From: Taenia hydatigena
Lineage: Eukaryota > Platyhelminthes > Cestoda > Cyclophyllidea > Taeniidae
Length of the DNA stretch: 64,000 nt
NCBI GenBank assembly: GCA_036345935.2
Contig: JADWOT020000010.1
Location: 6,746,587 to 6,810,586, forward strand
Reading direction: 5' to 3'
The notes below the pieces were generated by a model. It made no database searches and was not told where the DNA came from. It saw only the letters and a program-made list of their open reading frames with translations. A program made the translations under genes and the position numbers. Positions 60,591 to 64,000 of this stretch are shown here, one piece after another (position 1 is the stretch's first letter; every line of letters starts with the position of its first letter).

Positions 60591-63576
60591 AGTGTAGAAA
60601 AACAAAGACAATATTGTGCGCTCTGTGACAAACAGGTTTGGTGGACTGTCGTGTGCATCAGAGCAGCCTGCGTTGAGTTCCATACAAGAGAAGAAAAGAT
60701 GTGTCAAAGCATGATGCCCTCTCAACACTAACAAGTGTAAGTACACCTGCACTGAAGTTGCGTGGCATTACATTAAATCTGGTAAATAAATTGAGTGCGT
60801 GGAGGCGAAAGCGACTTACAATTAAAGGGAATGATTATGCGGAGGGAAGTTGTGGTCTGCTAATCCGTCAGACAAAGTTAGCCAAATGGATCCATCATAG
60901 CGAGGAAAAGTCAGTCAAAACGATGCTTCTTTTCCGTCATCTTCGTGTAGGTTTGCAGCGGCGATGATGTGGCAGTTCTCCCATTCTTGCCACACTCAGT
61001 AAAAGTCAGGAGGGACAAACGATGATGTGTTGGAAGTGCATGTGTCCTCGTGTTGTATGACGAAGACGACATACAAGAGTTCTCTCGGTGCGTGGGTAAT
61101 CAAAGCATCTGCACAAGCGTGTAGGAGGGTGCTGATGGGAATAATTTGGATTACCACTCCTGAGTACTACTGGGCTCCATGGAAGGTTGGGCGTCTCGAA
61201 CATCAAAATGCGCACACATTTGTGCTAAGGGTTGGAGAAGGCGGACTTGTGGAAAGGGTCGACTAAGTCGTATGAATTGGCGTTGTACTGTATAGTATTT
61301 TCGTAAAACAGAATCGTCAGTGTATGATCAGTTTTGAAATCACCACTCACTGAATCTCAGTGCTCGATCGCGAGGTAGAATGTCGACAGCTCTCCTCCCA
61401 AAGTACTGTATTTTGCTTGTGTTGATCGAAGTCGTTGAAAGGGAAAAGCCGACCGTCAGATCTACGAAGGGTGGTTTTGCTACCGAGTCAGTGGATCGAA
61501 CCGTCAGGTAGACGCTTGTCAAGCAATAACTCGGATCGTCAATGCCGTGTACGACTACCCTTCATCTCCATCTGGACTTCTTGAAAGTTCGTCACGCCTT
61601 CCAGCTGGTGAACAAGATAATCTTTTCAATTTTGCATTAAAGGCAGACTTCCGAGAGTAGAAATATCCATCCAACACAAAAGAAGCCAGACCAAAATAAT
61701 GAAAAGAAGTATTAGCACTCATTGAGGTCCACCGCCACCATCACTACCGCGGCGGTACTTCCACCAATTTGGCGTTCCATGCTCTTGACTCCACATTCTA
61801 GACTTAGTAGCATAAAGTAGAAAGAAGCAGATCAGAGTCGAGTACAACTGCCTCCTCACTTGTCTGCATGACTCGGCTGACAGGTGGGGTCGAATCCGAG
61901 GTGGGTGCGAGTGCACCAGCGCCGTATGACAGCTTGACAATTGAGCCGACAAAAAACGTGCTGTTTTGTTGACTAGATTAGCTTGAGTGAAAAGATGCTG
62001 TGAATTAAGCAAGACTCCCTCGCTCTCTCTCTTCCTCTCTCAAAAGCAAATACACCACCATGAATCATTTCGACAAATGATTGGATGGCAAAAGGATGTC
62101 GATGTTATGTCACACAACACTTGTAAAAGCTGGTGTCATGAAAGTGGGCACAGAACCCTGCATAACAACGAAGAAGATGGAAGCGTCTTCTTTGCAATGG
62201 AAAGGCAGAAATGAGGAGAGAAGAGTCGTGAACAGTAAGGCATGGTCGAAATGTAATTGCCTTTTGTAATTTACCACTTCTTCAACTTGTTTCCGACTTG
62301 ATGATTGGCAATCCCACTTCTCTCCACCGTTAAAAAATGCGTCGAATGGCATGCAGAGTAGGCGGAAAAGCGCATCGTTGCCACTAACGTTGGATGATGC
62401 AGGTGGGAGTTGCTCTAGCCATTGCAGAAGGTGAACAGGAAGCAGTGGACGACAACGAAAGCGAAGGCAAGACGAAGATGGTAGGGCACATGTGCACACG
62501 TGAAACCGTCAGTTCTATCAGAGGATTGACAAAATGACAATTCACGTAAATTTTAGAGATGGACGGGTTCACATTCAGGATTGAATACCAACGTAGACCT
62601 GACACAGGTCTTCGGCATGGTAACAAGCGTTGCCCGCCATAAGGAGGCTTCTAATCCAAATCATGAACCAAAATTTAGTCATTTCTTGGCACTTTGAGCT
62701 ATCTGCGCTGTACTGCCTTCTAGTCTGATCTCGATCCTCTTATGATAGTTGTGCCGCAAATAATATGGGAGGCATAGACACAATTCGACGAGAGTTAAGC
62801 AGCTCCTTTGTAATGAATGTGGGTAGCATCTGCCTCTTTGAGAGAATTTAAGAGGTAATTGCTAAGTGGTTTCTTTGTGAATGGTAGGTCGCCCATTTGA
62901 TACAAAGGCCTCGATAGTAACTTCCACTAAAGCTGCCTTCATTGTGCTGTCAAGGCAGTCCACCTTAGGCACAACACGTTTTGGTCCGAATCGGATCAGT
63001 TCATATTATATGAGCCACATTTTTACTCTCAAAATTGCCTTTCAGAGCAGAATGGAAGTGTGTTGATAAAACTAGGTAGCTGGTCCAACTTTTTTCGTAA
63101 ATGTATCGTACTGAGCTTCTGTCGGTGCCGAACCGATCGTTGATTTGTTGGACAACGCAGCCGGTAATCAAAAGTGGCAGCATGAAGCTGTTAGTAACGT
63201 GTGCCACGTGGGTGTCTATAACTTCTATGTCTTGGTTGCGAATTTCAGAAATGGGAAGAGAAAGAGCAGTGATTGGTTATGCTTGATTTTTCTCTATCAC
63301 TATCCATTACTGTTGGAAGAACCGAAACTTTTCCAAATCGCGGAGAGACAAGACTGACAATGACAATGCGATAAAGCCCGCTTCCTATAGAAGATAGAAT
63401 TGACGATTCTATCGCTCCACTAACAGTCTCTTTATGGGTAAGAGGGTCACATCCACGCTCACGCACATTACAACCTTTACGTTGAATTATTCATCTACTC
63501 CAGTAAGTTAGCAACCACCTACCCCTGGAACAAACCCGATTCCATCCAAACGCACAAAGGCAAGAGCGATTCAACA

Positions 63577-63582
63577 TTTATT
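63577..63582 (-). terminator. Polyadenylation signal of FABP 2
   Basis: AATAAA on the - strand, 105 bases after the stop of FABP 2. The equivalent position after FABP 1 reads AAATACAAA, so this signal is not conserved in copy 1. Confidence 0.5.
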
Positions 63583-63686
63583 ATCTGGGTACTAAAATGG
63601 GTGGGAAAGAGGAAGACCTAGGTTGAGTTAGAGAAAAGAGAGAGGAGGAAGGAGGTAGGGGAAGAGATTATTAATAGCAGCCTTGC

Positions 63687-64000
63687 TTACATCCCTCGCG
63701 AGTAGGTTCGCACACAGACCAATTCATCGGCCTTTACAGTCTAAAATGAAAACAGAATGCATATTTAACAATCGAAAAGCAGAAAGTCGTGTTATATGCC
63801 TCTCAAAAATGGCTCCTACCGCTTTCAGTTCATTGCCTTCAACTACACGATCAATGTAGGTGGTCTTGTCCCTGCCGACCTGCTCCTGCTTCAGCACTCC
63901 ATCCTCCACTGTCAGCATTGACATGACTTCGCGTGAATCGGGGGTGACCTCCTTAAACTGCTCCCCCAGTCTGAACGAGATTTCGGAGGTCTTGAACTTG
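63687..64000 (-). CDS. Fatty acid-binding protein 2, 5' end outside the window
   Basis: Exons on the - strand: 63820 to beyond 64000, and 63687-63740, with a 79-base intron at the same codon as in FABP 1 (after ELKA, phase 0). The visible part corresponds to about the last 77 residues of the 133-residue family. It is highly similar to FABP 1 (shared GVLKQEQVG, DKTTYIDRV, EGNELKA). Differences include an acidic ADE in place of VDE, and the C-terminus RTYSRGM in place of RTYSKAA; the R-x-Y ligand motif is kept. The start of the intron (GTAGGAGC) is conserved, as is part of the 3' flank. With FABP 1 it forms a tandem, same-strand pair about 7.5 kb apart. Confidence 0.93.

Larger units (their letters stand above)
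56721..63576. other. Spacer between the two FABP genes
   Basis: No gene could be supported. It contains TTGCATG in three tandem copies (57306-57326), a CCAT microsatellite (60306-60325) and a local repeat pair (60177-60270 and 60489-60590). An open frame on each strand around 57699-58146 lacks further support. Confidence 0.45.

Overview
The window looks like nuclear DNA of a flatworm, most probably a taeniid-type tapeworm (Cestoda). The best evidence is two tandem genes for a cestode-type fatty acid-binding protein near the right end. Supporting signs are very short introns (39 to 81 bases) beside multi-kilobase ones, small TATA-box genes for secreted helical proteins resembling the cestode antigen B/hydrophobic-ligand-binding group, and a short LTR element of the TRIM type. 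One 100-base run of N marks an assembly gap (37203-37302). No database search was possible, so species and family names are inferences.

Left half (1-36024, + strand): one very long gene. I built a 34-exon model in which every splice junction keeps a consistent reading phase. It encodes about 2,300 residues: a disordered N-terminus, a first membrane segment, two EGF-like domains, three 25-residue TNFR-like cysteine repeats each on its own 75-base exon, a large ectodomain with Gly/Gln-rich inserts, and a multi-pass C-terminal region ending at 36024. I cannot assign it to a named family.

Nested in its 12.3-kb intron (11647-23961) are four small secreted-protein loci. Two on the + strand are paralogues: an apparently intact His-rich protein (13851-15224), and a Gly/Tyr-rich copy with an in-frame stop and a frameshift (17219-18176). 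Two on the - strand form another related pair: 19038-19598, whose first splice donor reads CT instead of GT, and 22575-23126, which seems to need a 4-base microexon. The - strand pair and the intact + strand gene have a clear TATA box.

Middle (36025-56160): a - strand gene with an ASH domain most like the N-terminus of ASPM (38698-40665), a possible small signal-anchor gene (41161-41440), then a long gene-poor stretch. That stretch contains diverged tandem repeats (43.7-44.4 kb and 47.5-47.9 kb), a solo LTR (49313-49483) and a TRIM-like element with primer-binding and polypurine sites (49618-50366).

Right end: FABP gene 1 (56168-56650, - strand, complete, two exons) and FABP gene 2 (63687 to beyond 64000, - strand, 5' end outside the window), about 7.5 kb apart. 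The sequence between them is gene-poor and repeat-bearing. Gene models rest on reading frames, splice motifs and phase agreement only; there is no transcript support.
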